Source of the DNA: Sphagnum magellanicum
Lineage: Eukaryota > Streptophyta > Sphagnopsida > Sphagnales > Sphagnaceae
DNA: 64,000 bases
Assembly (NCBI GenBank): GCA_021904315.1
Contig: CM038916.1
Coordinates: 1,550,001-1,614,000, forward strand
Direction of reading: 5' to 3'
This document shows positions 16,185 through 29,442 of this stretch, one piece after another. The translations under genes were made by a program, and so were the position numbers. Within the stretch, counting starts at the first letter, position 1. The number at the start of each line of letters is the position of its first letter. The notes under the pieces were generated by a model. It searched no databases. It was not told the DNA's origin and saw only the letters and a program-made list of their open reading frames with translations.

Positions 16185-17933
16185 ATCTGGCCAAATTTTG
16201 ATCACAAAAGAGTGAAACAATCCAAATTTTCAATTCTCAATAGTGATCATTGAAGATTTGTGATCACACCAATCACGTTGAAAATTTGTTCTGTCTCAAT
16301 TTGTGAACCTATGATGCCAAGCACCTAACAAGCCAAAAATGAAATATGTGGAAATTACACAACATGTGCTGCCCACCAAACCAAAAGGTTTTCATGTTCC
16401 ATTGATCACATCAATAATTTCCAAAACAATTACAACTCATTCTTCAAGCTAGTTGACATGATAACATCACAGGGTGACAAAACTTGCCTAAAGAAAACAT
16501 TTTCATCTTCAATTAATACAATCTTTTATTGTTCCTTGGTAGGGTTTAAATGTTGTACACTTGCAACAAAAGAGGACACACAATCTTAATATCATATTTT
16601 GCAACAATTTTAGCAATAATGGAATTACCCAAAATTCCCAAATACACCTATTGTTTTTGTAACAAAGGTCAAGCATGATCACCAACATGTTGTGGGCTTT
16701 AAAATGGCTATAAGCCATTGAAAAGCAAGAATGGTGTGAGTATTCCCACAACTTGCGCCATCACCTTCCGCTTGAATTCTTGCAATTTTAAATCAAAATT
16801 ACCATAAACCAATGATTGATTCAAAGCCTCAATGTTGGCCACACCAACTTTCATAGCAATGCACAAGGTGAATGTAAAAGCAAATATGTCTTATAACAAT
16901 TAATACCTTGGTGTTTGGTTTAAAACACATCATTTGACAATAGCAAATAATGTGTTGGTAATGGCTTGAACCATTGCCCAAGTTTGGCCAATTGGCACTT
17001 TAAAAACAAATGTAAAACTTGTTATCATCCATGACAAATGGAAATTGGATTTTGGTATTCAAGAGTTTTTTTAAACAAAATAATTCATGATGCAAAATGC
17101 ATCTTCATATGAGTTTTGAATATCCTTGTTAGCAAACCTATAATCACACAAGAAATTTTTCATTTTTGCCTTCTCTTCCTAGATTTTTTAGTCCATGTAA
17201 TAGTCTTTTGAAACGATGTTTGAACACATTTCAAGTTCACTTTTGAAAAACTATGACAGACTTTGGCATTATCAATGGCATACCACTTTGCATTTACATT
17301 GCATGACCAAAACACAACCCCACAAATGGGGTAGCACATTTAAAGCAAAGAACAACAAAACACATTAGTCATTGTATTGGTTAATGTGCTCAAATTAAAG
17401 CTTTCATCCTTAACATATGTAATTACTTTGTTAAGCAAACCAAAGGAATCAAGCAACATTTTTACCTAATTTGCCATGGATTTTCTTCTTGTATATTACA
17501 TTTCAAAAAATCTAATAGTCACATGAGCAAGTTCCCAAAACTTATTGATGAAGCTAACAACTATGACAAATATGTCGTACCTACCACATGACATCCAAAG
17601 ATCAAAAAAAGTAGTGCATGCAATACAAAAAATAAAAGATGAAAAAACACATTTTGGCCTAGTTTTTGTAAGGGGATTTAAAAACATTTCATTCACCAAC
17701 TATTGCCATGATGGAAATTGTACACTTTCACAATGATGGAAAATTAAAAATCACCATGGATTCTTAATAGATGACAAAAGGTGGTATCCTTTTGCAATGT
17801 ACAACATTAGGTCTTCCACTAGCTTATTGTGTTGGGTTAGATTTTCTATAAGGTCATTAGTTGCCAAAGAAGTTTGTAATATGAAAAGGAAAGAGAACTC
17901 TTCACTTTTTTGCAATTTGTTTTTTATTAACAC
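16185..17933 (-). pseudogene. Decayed hAT-family transposase
   Basis: Conceptual translation of the minus strand gives colinear but interrupted fragments of a plant hAT transposase. They are FDLWMS (about 17606-17589) followed by FVIVVSFINKFWE and HVTIRFFE, VKDESFNL near 17420, KTITWTKKSRKRRQ near 17200, and MLVIMLD near 16685. Last comes GSQIETEQIFNVIGVITNL near 16310, the hAT C-terminal dimerisation region. Many in-frame stops and frameshifts separate them, so no protein can be made. No terminal inverted repeats were located. Homology is recalled from family patterns, not from a search. Confidence 0.82.
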
Positions 17934-17984
17934 CTTCTATCATGGCATGCATCAAATACAATCCCCCCGTCATATACTCTTCTA

Positions 17985-20900
17985 AATATTAATGACATGT
18001 TTTTTCAGTAAACTCATGCCACAATTTTTGTTATAATTTTGAAGCCCCTTGTGTTTCCTTCCATCAATCAACACTATGGTAGGATGGCACAAAATACATT
18101 GCATCATTTGTTTATTACAACAATTAATTACATCACCATCATTGACAACCAAAAATGCTCAATAATAATGATAATGATGATGAAGATACCATGCATCCAC
18201 ATTCCCAATTAATTTGGAATTATGAAAGGAGAATCATCCGAACTAGCTCCATGTTAAGATTTTATGTTTCTTCTAATCTAATTTGGGGTTGTGGTAAAAT
18301 GACATGAAAAACCCCTCTTACTCATTTGATAAATTATCTTTTAAAATTGGTGTTGCACTTGTTGATGCCATTAGGCTTGCCAATATCTATATTTACTTCT
18401 ACATACATCAAACAAAAGAAAATCCATGAAATACAACAAAGCGACAATAAAAAGATAATTATTTTTTGAAGCAACACAAAGAGAATTTTAACGCAACAAT
18501 AATATTTTTGAAAAAAAAGGATTTAAAGTAGCAACTATGAAGAGTTAGATGTTCACAATTCATGGGGGATTTTTTTAAAACCAGCAAAATGACAAAGAAA
18601 TTTGAAAAAATAAAAATAAAATATGCTACGAATGGTATAGATTTCATTCAAATATGATGTTGATGCATTTTTTAAGCATATAGTTTTTGAAGAAAATTGA
18701 AAAAAAAAAAAAAAAAAAAGTAAGAAAGGACAAAATTAACTAACCAAATATTATTTGTTTAGAGTGATCTCCAACTTGTTGAGTTGATGCAAAAAACACA
18801 AGAATTTGAACATAGATGATTTGGTTTTCTGTTGAAGAAATATCACAATTAGAAGATTGCCACAATTAATAGTGGGCCACAAAAGGAAAGGAACATTGTT
18901 GGAAGGTGGAAAAGGGGAAGAACATAATTGAAAATAATAGCATTCACACACATGTGTTGCTATTTTGGTGGAATTTAATAGCAGTGTGCACACATGTTTT
19001 GGCAAAATTGGGTTAAAAAAAAGGGTGGCAAATCTTAACAATAGCGCACGCACACACATGTTGTGGTGAAATTAGGCAAGGAAAGTCAGAAAGAAGAAGG
19101 GAACACTAATGTTATGGTAAAACTAACAAAATTGAATAGCAATGTTGCACGCATGTGCACACACACACAATTATTCAAAAGAATGGCCCTTGCTATTGTT
19201 GTGTGCCCAAAGATGTTGCAACTTGCATTGTTGTTTTTGAAAAAGCACACATAGTCAATCATTCAAGAGAACACACAATTGACCAACGGGCTCTACATTT
19301 TGTTTTTATTGTTGTTGCATTTTGCCCTTATATATTGTTGTTACGTTTCACTTATATTACGTTTTGACCTTGCAACTTGCCTTACTATTGCTACTGAGAA
19401 GGCATTGCTATGGTTCAACATGCACACACACACAAGGGGAAAGGGGAAGGAATGTGCTACTCAGGGCACTACTATTGAAAACACATTCACACACACATAA
19501 GGGGAGGGGGGAGGAATGTTGTTATTATTGAAAGGACACTACTCCTCACTATTGTTGTTGTGTAACAAAAACCTTGCAATTTACAATTGGCCTTACGATT
19601 CTTTAATTATTCATTGTTATTGTTGAAGAAGGCACTACCATTGTTCATTTGGCACATTCATATATACAAGGAGAAGGTGGGAAATACACATATGTTGAAA
19701 CTTGAAAACACTACTATTGATAATCATGTTCACACACACATAGAAGGAGGGGGAGGGAGTGCTACTACTATTGAAAGGGCATTATTATTATTGAGAACCA
19801 CATTCATACAAATAAAGGGAGGGGCGGATGCTATTGCTACTACTCAGAGGCACATTCACAGACACAAAATTGAACATGAAAAGAGAGAATGGGGAGCCTT
19901 TTTATTGTTGAAACAAGGAAAAGGGGAGGAACTAAACTAAACATGAACATGTTTTTTTTCATACATAAAATTTAGCGTGAGACAATAACAACGAACATCG
20001 CCATGGAAAAAACAAATGTTGGAAAGGGAAACCTTGTGCCCATGGAGAATGGTGGCGATGCATAAATAAATAAATAAATATATATATATTTAAAACTTTA
20101 AACTTAACTTGAAATATCAACCAAAATTGTCACAAGAAAAAAAAACCCCTCATAGATCGAAGTCTTCATGTGTTTAGAATAATAACAATCTTAGGTTTGA
20201 GTTTACATCCATGTATTCGAATGAAGGTCACTTTAAACATTAATTTGATTTTTTTTCTTTTCAAGAACTATTGCAAAACATTGTCAATAGGCATTCTACC
20301 AATTCAAAATAATTATTCTTTGCCATAGCAAAATCCCACTACTTTTTAAAAGCATTCTTGAATGGTTAAAATAAGTCACACGTAATGGTTGAAGCATATG
20401 TGAAATATGGAAAGGTAAGGTAACCATATCTAACCCAAATGTGGTTACTTGTTTAATTGTTTTTATTACATACCATGTGACCCATGGTTGTCTATAATCA
20501 AAATATGACAATATGTCAAAATATTTTCTCAAGAAATCCCACACAATACAAATATGTTAAAAGAAAACAACATTGGCTGAAGAAGTATGTTGTCATCCAA
20601 GTTCTTTTTTGCATGGCCATGGATGTTTTTGGTCTACATAACTTCATGTAGTCATTTCATATCTTGGAACTTTTGAAAATGTGAAAAGTTATCCTTGTTA
20701 CATTAACAACACAATTGACAACTAACCATTTTCAAGACTTGGGGATGGTGTTATAAACATCATGGAAACCCCACTTAGCCAAAACCCAAAAACTAGATTG
20801 TCACCTCACTTGCACTTTGGTTTCATTTGAATTCTTGATGTGTTTTGGTGAGTACTTGTGTTGTTTGCACAACTTTTCCAAGTTGAGGTAAAAGGTATGG

Positions 20901-23250
20901 CACGTTTGGTTGGTTAGGCCATTTGCCTTATAAACTTTTAGCCCTTTTGCAAGACATATGTTAATTTATAGATAACATATTTTGAACCAATAATATTGAA
21001 TGGTGTGGGTTTTGTCGGTGTAACTTTAGCTTCTTTTTACATGTTCAAAGTCTAGGTGACTATTGCTCCATCTTCTATTTTTGTTAACACACCTTGTGGA
21101 CCCATTTTCCTTGATTTGGTTATTCCATTTAGGTGATTTGAAATGAGGTTAATGTGACCTAGTAGGTTTCTTCAAATATGTGTGCTTCCTCTTCACTACA
21201 TTCATTGCATTTGTTAATTGCTAATCTACCCATTTGCCAATCTACCAAATATCTATTAATCTTGGCTAAATTCTATGTTCTATTATGACAAGATCATATT
21301 GTTGGCACTTGTAGGACTACTAATTGTTGGACCGATGATAATATAGATACTTTGAATATTTAAATGTGTGCTATTGCACTAGTTTGGTGTGTCATTCAGA
21401 TCTCCCCTATTTTACACCATTCTTATTTCAACTACTTCATGTTTGACTTCAAATGTAATAAAATTACTCATACTACTTTTTTATTTCAAATGTAGTATGA
21501 AATACTTATATTTCCTTCTTGATCTCAAACGTAGTAAGAACTATGTCTTATACTTCCTTTTTAATAGCTCTACTAGATCACCCTTGCAATAGAGTTTCCT
21601 TCTATTCCTTTTTTTCAAAATTTTCTAATAAAGATGACATGTTTGAGAAAAATAGAAGTCTTAATATTTCATGAGCTCCAAATTTGTTTTTATTCTAGGA
21701 TTGTTAAACTATGTGAGAATTTATCTTTGCTTCATTGCTACCAAGTGAATTTCGATGGGAAAAATGCATTGATATGTATTGTGCTGGGAAATTCCTTAAT
21801 GAATTTTCTTAACTTTTGTGCCCATGGTATCCAAAGATGTGTTTAAGTGTTTCAATTGAGTGATCTGTTGAGTGATTTGTTGTTCTAATGTCTAGCCCAA
21901 AACTAAATATTTTTAAAAAAAAATGTGCACAATTGGTGAAATTTCCAATCACTTGTATGGTTTTTTTGCACAGAGAGACTAATTTCCAATTACATGTTTA
22001 CAATTTTATGTGCCCAAGGCCTCAAATTTGCAATCACTTCAATGTTGTTTGATGCACCTTGGACCTCATTACCCAAAAAAACACACACACACAAAATTAA
22101 CATAAATGGGTGCGCTTTGAAATGCCACATTTTAAAGGTTAGTTGTCTTGCCTCTATTCCCAACAATTTATCTCCCAAATCTATTGCTAAACCCTAAAAA
22201 AATTTAACCCAAAATTTTTGGTAGAATCCTTGTTCATGGGTGGCCTTTTGAGCTGTCATGGACATACAACAAATCTGACACTAGTGCTTTAATTCACTAA
22301 ACTTTTTTGATCACAATGGTTTTCTAGTTTTATTGTAGAGAGTTGAATTTTAACTTACATGGCTTTTCTCACACAAACTTACCGAAGTTACAATTCATTT
22401 AGGAGAGCACTATCAAGCCAACTATCAAGTAATGAAACAGACAGATGAGATCAAATCTGGTCAGCCACAGACAGCCAACATCATGCCGCAATAACTGTGC
22501 AAGAATTTCAAATAAAGGTCCTGAACAATATTCAAGTCATGTTTGCACAAAGACTTTAATGAAACTTTAATTAACAAAACGAAAGGCTAATCATTAATGT
22601 GATAGTGGAAGGTCAAACGAAAGCTTTTACATTAGCCTGAAAATTTTACAGTAATTGTGCAAATTATTAAATCAAGGGATCACACATAAGTGACCCAAAA
22701 AGCCATGTGGGCCTAGCTCAAGGCTTGTGCCATTTGGCAGAACATTTAGCAAAAAAATCTTGCCTACATACACAACAAAGGTTGATGCCTGCCTCAGGCA
22801 GTTAAGACAAAGAGGAGCACGCAATGTAGATGATGTTTAATAGCATTGCTGCCTGATCAATTGAAAGCTCAGGTCCTTGAATTGCACTGATCTATCTGCC
22901 TATGTGATCTAATGATACCCAGGGCTCGTGATCAATTTTAGGGGTTCAAATACTTGGAAGCTCTGAGTCACAAAAGTGGGTGCAGAACAACAAATCAATC
23001 AGCTAGAATATTCAACTATTCCAAATTGAGAGCTGGAAGTGTTACTAGGGAAGGACAGCTATAAGTAGACATACAAACTGGCAGATCCAAGCGCCAGCTA
23101 AAAACATAGCAAAAATTTAGACAACAGCTCAAATAAAGCTTTGTAGCACTGCTAATAACAGCCACTAAAAAAGTGTTCATAAACACTAAAACCCTCAAAG
23201 GCCTCAAGGTTGTGTACATTACCTGTGTTTAGTGCTGGAAACCTGATTGT
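17985..23250. other. Gene-poor AT-rich region
   Basis: No exon-like coding sequence was recognised. It contains an A19 run (about 18701-18719), an (AAAT)n/(TA)n tract near 20064-20090 and CA-rich repeats at 18940-19930. The open frames here are short, strongly biased and without motifs. Confidence 0.6.
18940..19930. repeat. Degenerate CACACA/GGGGAGG tandem repeat block
   Basis: Units of about 64-80 bp combine CATTCACACACACA, a G-rich stretch such as AGGGGAGGGGGGAGGAATG, and CTA(C/T)TATTGAAA. They begin near 19420, 19484, 19645, 19724 and 19799; more diverged pieces lie upstream from about 18940. This explains the His/Thr-rich open frames in all phases. Confidence 0.7.
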
Positions 23251-23258
23251 TTTCTTTC

Positions 23259-26200
23259 CTATGTCCATGAAAGTGGTACTTTAGTGCCCCCAGCATTGGA
23301 GAGTCCTGCCACAAGGCCTGCCATTGAAGCACTGGTATATGTTGCAGCTTCATTTTGTGCAGGGTTGTCACGGGCGTCAGTGTAAGTGTCATTCAGGAAA
23401 GGCCCCCCCACAACCCCTCCAACAGCCACATTGGGGTTGGGTGTGGTTGCATGGTACCAAACATAGCCACTGTCACAGGAGTAGACTGTTCCATCATTCG
23501 GTATCGACGCCCCTCGGTGGTGCAACATCTTTGGATAATTTGATCCATAGCCCACCAGAAAAATCTGATTCAATGGGTTTACACCCAACACATAATCCGC
23601 CTGCACCCACCCATTTTACTAAATATGGTTAGGCACGGATGTGTCTCACCTTGCAGTTAGCCCCTCAAGATATGTTAGTACAGTGGCACATTTATTGTTG
23701 TCTTTTGGTTGTATGGTGTGCATATGATGAGCTTGTGAGGATCACAATAAACATCAATTTCCACAACCAGAGGCACAAGACATCTGAGAGCTACAGGCAG
23801 AAAAACACAATCTGGAATGAATCATCTTTCAAGTGCGAAAAAAGCATCGGAAGTGCACACACCTGGATAGCAGCAAATGAGCGGATCTCTTGAGGGCTGA
23901 AAGTGTCCCCAGAACAGCTGATGGATGAGACCTTTGCTGTTGCCAAATAGTCACTATAGAATAGTGCTAGCAGCCCTGAGTTTACTCCAACTTGCAATCC
24001 ATCCCAGTCTTGGACCCAAATCAAGCCACCTGTGAAACAATCTTCATTGTCAAATGCGTGATCCACTTTCTCTCAAGTGCATTTCATTGCTCACTCAAAC
24101 CAAAATTCACCCATCGAATATTTGCAGAAGCAAAACTTACCTTGAATAAAAAACTACCAAGAAATGGATGGTGGAACACTCTGATACATCAAGAGGAATC
24201 AAACCAATTTGCATCTATCTTGTATGTATGAACTTCAGAGAGCTATGGTTGGACCACTTGAATGTCAAGTGCACAAATTATTCAGTCAAGCATGACCCTC
24301 AAACTTAAAATATTCCAATAGAAAAACAGTGAGTGTCCAATATGAATTGTGAAACTGACCCTTAATGCGTTCATTGAAGGCAGATGGTGACTGGGGAAGG
24401 AAATTGCACATGAGACCATCTGCAGTTGATTTATAGTTTTGCAGTCCACTCGTGACACCATTGTCTGTACTCTGTGGAGGCGACAGTAGTTGCAATCTGG
24501 CCAACAGCACCTGTTGCACACACCCAGTTTGTTAGAATCCATGTATACTATTACAGAATATCTAGATTAAGTGCACTCCACTGGTGCTCAGTATGTGACC
24601 CTGCAAATTAAAATTAGATGAATAAAAATCAAAACATGCTGGTTTGGCTTAGCAAAATGGTTTTGGCCCAGCATTTTTGCACAGTTTTCTGAGGGTAGTA
24701 AAAAGCACAACAAGCCTAACACCTGCCATAGAAGAGTGTAATAAATATGATCTGGTGTTGCTCCCTGTTTCCAATTGGCCAATCATAATGATTGGTCCAG
24801 GTGGTTTGCTATTAGTAGTCTCCCACCTATTTGCAGTCCCAAACTCCAGTTTTAGTTTCATGGGTAGGGTTGGAAAAAAAAAAAAAACTAGACTTGGATG
24901 TGAGAAATATTTTTTGCAGGTTCACATACTGAGCACTGCTGGAGATGCCCTAACACTACCATGCTGTTTCATTCACACTATACATATACAGGGGAAGCAG
25001 AACCCAAATGGTATGCAGGGAGTCGAACTGGCTTCCAGTATCTCCCAAAAGAATAACAATTCCAGACAGGAGTAAGGTGGTTTTCAGTCTTGGTTCTTTG
25101 TAGCAAAAACCCAAATGGTTTGGACAATGTTAGCTTGTGGCTGATTGCTTGCATAAAAACATAATATGCAAAACATGAGGAGAATCAGAAAGCCTTTTGG
25201 GTACTGTACTAACACTTCCTGCTACATGGATTTCTGAAGGCAATGTGCTCATCCAGCAAAACAGACATTTGCAAGGAAAAATTGATCCAAAAATTTCATT
25301 GTCAGATTCCTCAGATGTTGGGTCACACTAAGCTCTTGGATACATTCAACATCCAGGTGCTCAGATGACACTGCCCATGTGACCATCCTCAAAAATCATG
25401 GAAAGAATGCTGTCTTCATGTGACAGCAAGAAGATATGCAATCTTTTGACAAGTGCCATGACAGTAACAAAAGCTTCTGATCACACCAATGAAGATGCTA
25501 GCCAATCTTCAGCAAGAGAGATCATGTAAACCTAGAGAGGTTTTATGGTAAAGATGATGGTAGTCTTCAGCAAGAGAGCTCATGGGATCATTCTTTCACT
25601 GAGGAAACCCTAGAGAGGTCGATGGTAAAGATGATGGCTAGCCAGTCTTCAGCAAGAGAGAGATCAACACACATGGGGATCAAATTGTTTCATTGAGGAA
25701 TGCTAGAGAAGAAGTAAGTGATGGTAGGTATCACCACTGCAAGAAAAATGCCTAATTCAGAATGGCACCTATATAAAATGCAAAATAATTCAGAACGCAC
25801 CTGTACACCTGCGAGCTTGTCGTCCCAGCTGAACCAGGAAGGGTATTGTTGCCATTTGGCGAAAGCAGCACCATTTTCACTTGTCACATAATTCAAATAA
25901 GAAGAGTTTCCAGTCGCATAATACAACCATGAAGCACCCCACAGAAGCTCGTCTTCATATCCTGTGGAGTTGTAGAATGGTTGCACAAAGGGGTTTGTGA
26001 TACTGTAAGAAGCTCTGTATGTATCAGCAAACTGAAAGAGCTGCTTGGCATGTGTGAGTAGAGTGCTGGAATAAGCAGGATCCGTTGTTCGGAACACCAT
26101 AGCTGCTGCTGCCATTGCTGCTGCACTCTCTGCTGCCACTTCTGTTCCTGGATTTGTTGCATTGAGCTGATAAGACGGCCTTGGGATGTCATTGTTTTCT

Positions 26201-27270
26201 GGTCGCTCCCAACACTTGTGATCTGCTGCTGCATCTCCCACCTTTGCAAATGGCAGCAGATTCAAAGAAGTTCAGAGGATTTGCTCATAGTTGGAGACAA
26301 GAAGAAGAGCTCTGGAGAAAAGCAAGCTCTGATCCATTTCAGAAGAATGAAGAACAACAAGATTGATCAACAAGAGGTGAAGAAGAGCAGAACCTGGAAG
26401 TAGAAGACATCGCTAGAGACATGAGCTTTAATCAGGTAATCCGTGACCCAGCGGATCGCATCCGTGGCGACAGAAAGCTGCTGCGTTTGGCTCATGATGG
26501 AGCCGTATTCCAGCACACTCCAGGAAAGCACTGTGGCAGTAAAGGCCATGGGCAAGCCGAACTTGATATGGTCGCCCGCATCGAACAAGCCACCGGTCAG
26601 GTTCACGCCATTGTCGCTGCCATCGCTCAGACATGAGTCTCCTCTCCATGGGAACGGATTGCTGCTCGGTAGCTTTCCTGCTATGGATGCAGGATCCAGG
26701 GTTTCAACCTCTCAAGGACAGAAAGACTCACACCTCATCACACTCAACAAACAAACAAGCAAAAAACGATGATGGTAGCAGCAACACCAGCAGAAGCATC
26801 CCGAGAATGCAAGATCTGTGGCAACTTTGCGCTTGTTGTTAAGTCTTGGAAGCAGAAGCAAAAGAAACACAAACAGGAAGCAGCTCCGAAGCTACAAACG
26901 CACATTTCTGGACGTCGAAGAACTGAAGCGCAAGCTGCAGAGCCGTCGTGTAGTTGGCGACGCTCAGAGTCGACACAGTAGTCACTTCATGGTGCTTCTT
27001 GCGGGCGCGTTCAACGAACACTAGTGCTAGCGCAATGCCAGCAGCAATCAACAGCACCAGCAGACATCCGATCCTGCAGTTACGTGCACGACGCGCATTC
27101 CTCACCTCCTCCAACTCCTCGTACTCCGTTTCTCCTCCTCCTCTACCTCCTCTCTGCGCCCTCAGCGCCTTCTCATCGTATCCGCCCACTGCCATCCCAA
27201 AGCTGCCTACTCCTCCTCCTCCTCCTCCTCCTCCTGCCGCTCGGCCATCCCGTGAACCCCCTGTCATCAT
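23259..27270 (-). CDS. KOR-like: Membrane-anchored endo-1,4-beta-glucanase, GH9 (KORRIGAN/GH9A type)
   Basis: Type II membrane endoglucanase expected to act on cellulose at the plasma membrane or Golgi. Six minus-strand exons are 27270-26904, 26680-26394, 26241-25801, 24510-24360, 24029-23863 and 23600-23259 (584 aa), with all phases closed and GT-AG introns. Residues 1-66 are a Gly-rich cytosolic tail with a G8 run and the sorting-type motif YEEL (50-53). A hydrophobic anchor spans about 67-86. GH9 features follow: SGKLP after FFDVQK, DAGDHIKFG with the catalytic Asp pair about 156/159, HHRG about 498-501, and the C-terminal D546/E555 catalytic region. In the second GH9 signature an aromatic position is Pro (551). 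The protein ends soon after the catalytic domain, without the Pro-rich tail of Arabidopsis KOR1. Confidence 0.93.
24571..24950. mobile_element. Tourist/PIF-Harbinger-like MITE, copy 2, inside GH9 intron 3
   Basis: A 380-bp element flanked by TAA at 24568-24570 and 24951-24953. The right end read inward is GGGCATCTCCAGCAGTGCTC; the left end is GTGCACTCCACTGGTGCTC. Both then continue CAGTATGTGA(A/C)CCTGCA. A 3-bp TAA/TTA duplication and a GAGCATCTCC-type end are typical of Tourist elements. It is non-coding and sits in the 1.3-kb intron between GH9 exons 3 and 4. Confidence 0.9.
25500..25735. repeat. Three-unit tandem repeat in GH9 intron 3
   Basis: CTTCAGCAAGAGAG recurs at about 25507, 25565 and 25647, each followed by CTAGAGA(G/A)G and GGTAAAGATGATGG or a diverged form. 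Units are about 58-82 bp. Confidence 0.75.
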
Positions 27271-27775
27271 CGTTCTCCTATACTACCCCCCTCTTGCTAC
27301 AGACTTCCCCGCCCCCACTGCAAGCTCCTCGTTCTTCCTCACCCGCGAACTCTCACTGAGTCAGCTTCCAACACCAAAGAAAGAGCTTCACTTCCTCTCT
27401 TTCTCAAGTTTGGCAACTAACGAGGCTTCACAAGATCCTAGAGACTCAAATCGAGCTCTGTACTACTGCGAGAGAGCACACTCTACTCCTGCGACCGCTG
27501 ACTCCTCCTCCCCGACGACGATAACGCGTCGACGCAGATCGATCTTCTTCGCGCGACAACTGCGTGGGCGTTCCAGGGGAGCCGCGCCCGCAATGTGCGC
27601 GCGCGAGCGAGCGAGCGACCGCGCGAGCAAGAAGTCAAGCAAGAAGTGTAAAAGAGTAGAATGTAACTAAATAAGTTTTAGTAAAGTTAAATTAAAAGTA
27701 AAAGTAGATGGTGAGAAAAGTAAATTGTTGATTTCCTAGACTAGGTACCTACTTGGAATACCGTAGTAGGGTGGA

Positions 27776-27915
27776 GAAGTAAATTTTTTTGTAGGGTAAA
27801 GCTTGTGGCCGCAGGCTTTACTGGAATAAGTGCCTGGATGAGGCGGAGCCGCACATTCCAGTAAAACCCAAGGCCGACTATTTTTACCAAGCGTAAAGAT
27901 TTACTTCAATTTTTT
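27776..27915. repeat. GC-rich imperfect palindrome upstream of GH9
   Basis: Inner arms TTTACTGGAAT and ATTCCAGTAAA are perfect 11-bp inverted repeats around a GC-rich loop (GATGAGGCGGAGCCGC). Outer arms GAAGTAAAT...GCTTG and CAAGCG...ATTTACTTC extend the symmetry to about 140 bp. It lies about 0.5 kb upstream of the GH9 start codon. It may be a small foldback transposon; no target duplication was identified. Confidence 0.65.
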
Positions 27916-27919
27916 AAAA

Positions 27920-29440
27920 AAAATTATCGTAGTATCGCATGAGTATCATGGGAAATAAAAACAAAATAAAATAAAATGAGGCATATTTTAAATGTGCTAA
28001 CAACAACTAAAGAAAATGACCACATAGCAGGGTCATTGGTGTTGAAAGAAATATATATATATATTGGAAATTCAGGTTTTGTCCTCCGAAAAATTAATAT
28101 ATTGAAATTCGATTTTACTTTTTGGAATTTAAAAAGTCTTTTTTTTTTTTTTTTGGTTGAAGGAGACGTTTCCCATTTAAGGCAATTTCATCACCTTAAA
28201 CCTAATCTTCTAACTTGATCTTCTAACTTGATCTTACTTAGTGCGTCTTTAGATTATGGTGTGCTAGTGTCGCCTGTGCCATTGGCCCAAGTGTTACCAC
28301 GTCCTTAACTGATTTTTCCTTCCAAAACCTGGTTTTTTGGAATTTATTTGAATTTTCATCGGCAAAAATCACTTAAAAGTCAATATCTCCCACATTCTGA
28401 ATCCAAAACTTACCAAATATATTCCAGTAAATCCTACTCATCAAGATCTTTCCAACAACACCAAAGGCACATTCCAATTCCTCCGAAATTTTCAGCTACG
28501 ATTTGATTTAATTTAATTTTTAGGGAAGAAATCATTCAATATTCAAGAACTTTTGCACTGCAAGTCCAAATGCCATGGAACCAAGCCCATGCACCCCTCA
28601 CCCCTATTCATTGAGAGCTTTCCAAAGAGACCAAGATAGCAATCTGAAGCATCTTGGTCTTGGTTCCGTGGATCTCATCGGTGCAAAACAAAACAAACAA
28701 ACTACCTTACTTGCTTCATAGATAGATGTCTTTGTTGCCTCCCATGTGTGAAGAGGAGAGTGCACAATGGCTAAGCAAACAATGAACAGATTCTAGAAAA
28801 AGCCCTAGTCATGAGGGGTGTGAAACTTGCACATTGTTGAATTATTTCGTTTCTAAAATATAAAATTTCAACATTTCGCCTTTTTATCCTCACATTTTTC
28901 TAAAGTTTTGGTTTGTCTTTTTTTGAATTATTTTTTCACTGACCTGCTGTGCAGGTATGATATGCACCCATAGTTCATGGCCTTGCCATTAGCCTAGGCC
29001 AAAATTGGCAAAGTACACATGTAGGCAAAATAATATCTTATAGCCAATAAAGGGAGGTGGCATGCATCTAGGGGGCCCCAGGTTTTTTTTCCTTTTTGGG
29101 GCAGGGTGGGGGATGTTGGATTTTTGTTGTTCTCACTGTGTTCCCATCAAGTTCCCAAGTTCTCAATGAGTTTCTCAACATGTTCCCAATAGCTCCTCAG
29201 TACTAAAGCTTGAATTTAATTTTTTTCCGAGAAAACAATGGGCATTGTTGATTGATCATGTGGAACATGACCAACAATGCCCATCACAAAAGAAAAAAAA
29301 TTGAACTTAAGGGAGGGAGAGGGGGGGGGGGGGTTTCCCACAACTAGAAGTCACACTAGAAAAATCGGCACAAGTCTTTCTGTCTATTTTATTTTGTTTT
29401 GCTTGATGGACCCCACCAGTGAAGAGCCTCTCCACTCGGT
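27920..29440. other. Intergenic, no gene recognised
   Basis: AT-rich DNA with no exon-like sequence; a G14 run lies near 29320. Confidence 0.55.
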
Positions 29441-29442
29441 TA

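Noticed and set aside
26954-27670. 238-residue open frame on the plus strand
   Set aside because: It is antisense to GH9 exon 1; its Ser/Pro runs come from the Gly-rich coding sequence and the GC-rich 5' leader on the other strand.
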